Origin: Dehalococcoidia bacterium
GTDB lineage: Bacteria; Chloroflexota; Dehalococcoidia; Tepidiformales; Tepidiformaceae
Assembly (NCBI GenBank): GCA_009838385.1
Contig: VXRS01000077.1
Location: 1-7,359, forward strand
Direction of reading: 5' to 3'
Length of the DNA: 7,359 nucleotides
Part shown: positions 6,861 through 7,359 of the stretch, piece after piece
Layout: the number at the start of each line of letters is the position of its first letter
How positions within the stretch are numbered: the stretch's first letter is position 1
Program-made: the position numbers and the translations under genes
Notes under the pieces: model-generated
What the model saw: only the letters and a program-made list of their open reading frames with translations
Told to the model about the DNA's origin: nothing
Database searches by the model: none

Positions 6861-7359
6861 CGCGTCGGCACCTCCTCAAGCGTGGGCGCGCGGTACACCC
6901 TCACCTCACCCTCGGAGAAGACGGTATCGAGGAACGTCTCGAACGCGGGGATGAGGCCGCCCCGGTAGCGCTCCCGCTCCTCGCGCCCGGCGACGACGTA
7001 GGTAGCCCCAAGCTCCTCGAGCGCGCGGAACACTTCCTCCGGGCCCGAGGCGGTGTAGACGGCGTCGACGAGGTCACGGCGGCGGTCCACCTCGGGGCCG
7101 ACCTCCTTTCCGCGCCAGGTGCGCTCGTGGCCGGGCCAGCCTACGGGCACCTGCAGGCCGGTGCGGAAGCCCACGCGACCGAACGACCCATAGCCGCCCG
7201 GGTCTTCGAGGAGGGCCTGGCCCTCGTCGCCCGTTCTCCAGACGCGTCCGGACGCCTCGACGACGACGGCGTCGGGCTCGACGTTCTCGGCGAGCCACTC
7301 GATAAGGGCGTACTCGTCGGGGTGATAGAAGTCGACGAAGTGGAGGCCGTCGAGGCTGA
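6857..7359 (-). CDS. DUF2298 / Chlor_Arch_YYY membrane protein, C-terminal 166 residues (5' end outside window)
   Basis: The reading frame enters from the window edge (first full codon 7357-7355) and ends in TGA at 6859-6857, giving 166 residues. No hydrophobic segment is present, so this is the soluble tail of a larger protein. It begins with a DGLHFVDFYHPDEYALIEWL-like segment (residues 3-22), the usual 'aa-WL-n-NV' stretch that follows the last membrane helix in DUF2298 proteins. It continues with GWPGHERTWRG (residues 73-83) and ends with an alpha/beta segment, LGATYVVAGREERERY (116-131), resembling the family's C-terminal 'YV-vG-lER-Y' motif. Family members are highly hydrophobic proteins of about 700-900 residues, so most of this gene lies beyond position 7359. 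The YYYxG motif that names the family would be in the missing part. DUF2298 genes are known to sit near Agl23 (TIGR03663) genes, as here. A GTG at 7174-7172 could be mistaken for a start, but conserved sequence continues upstream of it. The stop overlaps the next start by four bases. Biochemical function is unknown; a GT-C-like role is inference. Confidence 0.85.
   Translation of the reverse strand, partial: SLDGLHFVDFYHPDEYALIEWLAENVEPDAVVVEASGRVWRTGDEGQALLEDPGGYGSFGRVGFRTGLQVPVGWPGHERTWRGKEVGPEVDRRRDLVDAVYTASGPEEVFRALEELGATYVVAGREERERYRGGLIPAFETFLDTVFSEGEVRVYRAPTLEEVPTR
6870..6877 (-). promoter_or_regulatory. Strong Shine-Dalgarno for the 540-residue membrane protein
   Basis: Read on the minus strand this is GAGGAGGT, followed by G, a near-perfect match to the 16S rRNA anti-Shine-Dalgarno. 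Nine bases separate it from the ATG at 6860-6858. It lies inside the end of the DUF2298 coding sequence and fixes the start of the downstream gene at the ATGA overlap. Confidence 0.8.

Noticed and set aside
6294..6968. Plus-strand open frame of 224 codons across the junction of the first two genes
   Set aside because: It runs opposite two coupled minus-strand genes, is low complexity and shows no domain.
1..7359. RNA genes, CRISPR arrays, insertion sequences, attachment sites, terminators
   Set aside because: No tRNA- or rRNA-like stretches, spaced direct repeats, terminal inverted repeats with a transposase, or hairpins with a T-run were found. Nearly every base lies in one of the five coding sequences.

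Overview
The window is a single block of five tightly packed genes, all on the minus strand, so transcription runs from position 7359 towards position 1. Composition is strongly GC-rich with mostly C- or G-ending codons. The pairing of a DUF2298 (Chlor_Arch_YYY, TIGR03662) protein with an Agl23-type (TIGR03663) membrane protein is known mainly from Chloroflexota and some archaea. With the high GC and bacterial-style Shine-Dalgarno sites, this points to a Chloroflexota bacterium; the class cannot be fixed from the window.

Layout in transcription order: (1) 7359-6857, the last 166 codons of a DUF2298 membrane protein; (2) 6860-5238, a 540-residue polytopic membrane protein that looks like a divergent relative of Agl23/GT-C glycosyltransferases; (3) 5241-2113, a 1042-residue Agl23 family protein with DE and HGP motifs, an extracytoplasmic domain and a C-terminal six-blade NHL propeller; (4) 2106-1093, a 337-residue UPF0104/YbhN (lysylphosphatidylglycerol synthase transmembrane region) flippase-like protein; (5) 1096-1, the first 365 codons of an FAD-dependent amine-oxidase/HemY-like oxidoreductase that runs out of the window.

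Genes 1/2, 2/3 and 4/5 overlap by four bases (ATGA, ATGA, GTGA), and genes 3/4 are six bases apart. This strongly suggests one operon with translational coupling. No stretch over 300 bases lacks a gene, the largest gap is 6 bases, and no promoter, terminator, RNA gene, mobile element or CRISPR array was seen. The operon promoter must lie upstream of position 7359.

Working model (inference): a cell-envelope glycan or glycolipid module. Two or three GT-C-like membrane proteins would handle polyprenyl-linked sugars outside the membrane, the UPF0104 protein would move a lipid or lipid-linked intermediate across it, and the flavoenzyme would modify a sugar or isoprenoid carrier. The substrate and product cannot be read from the sequence.
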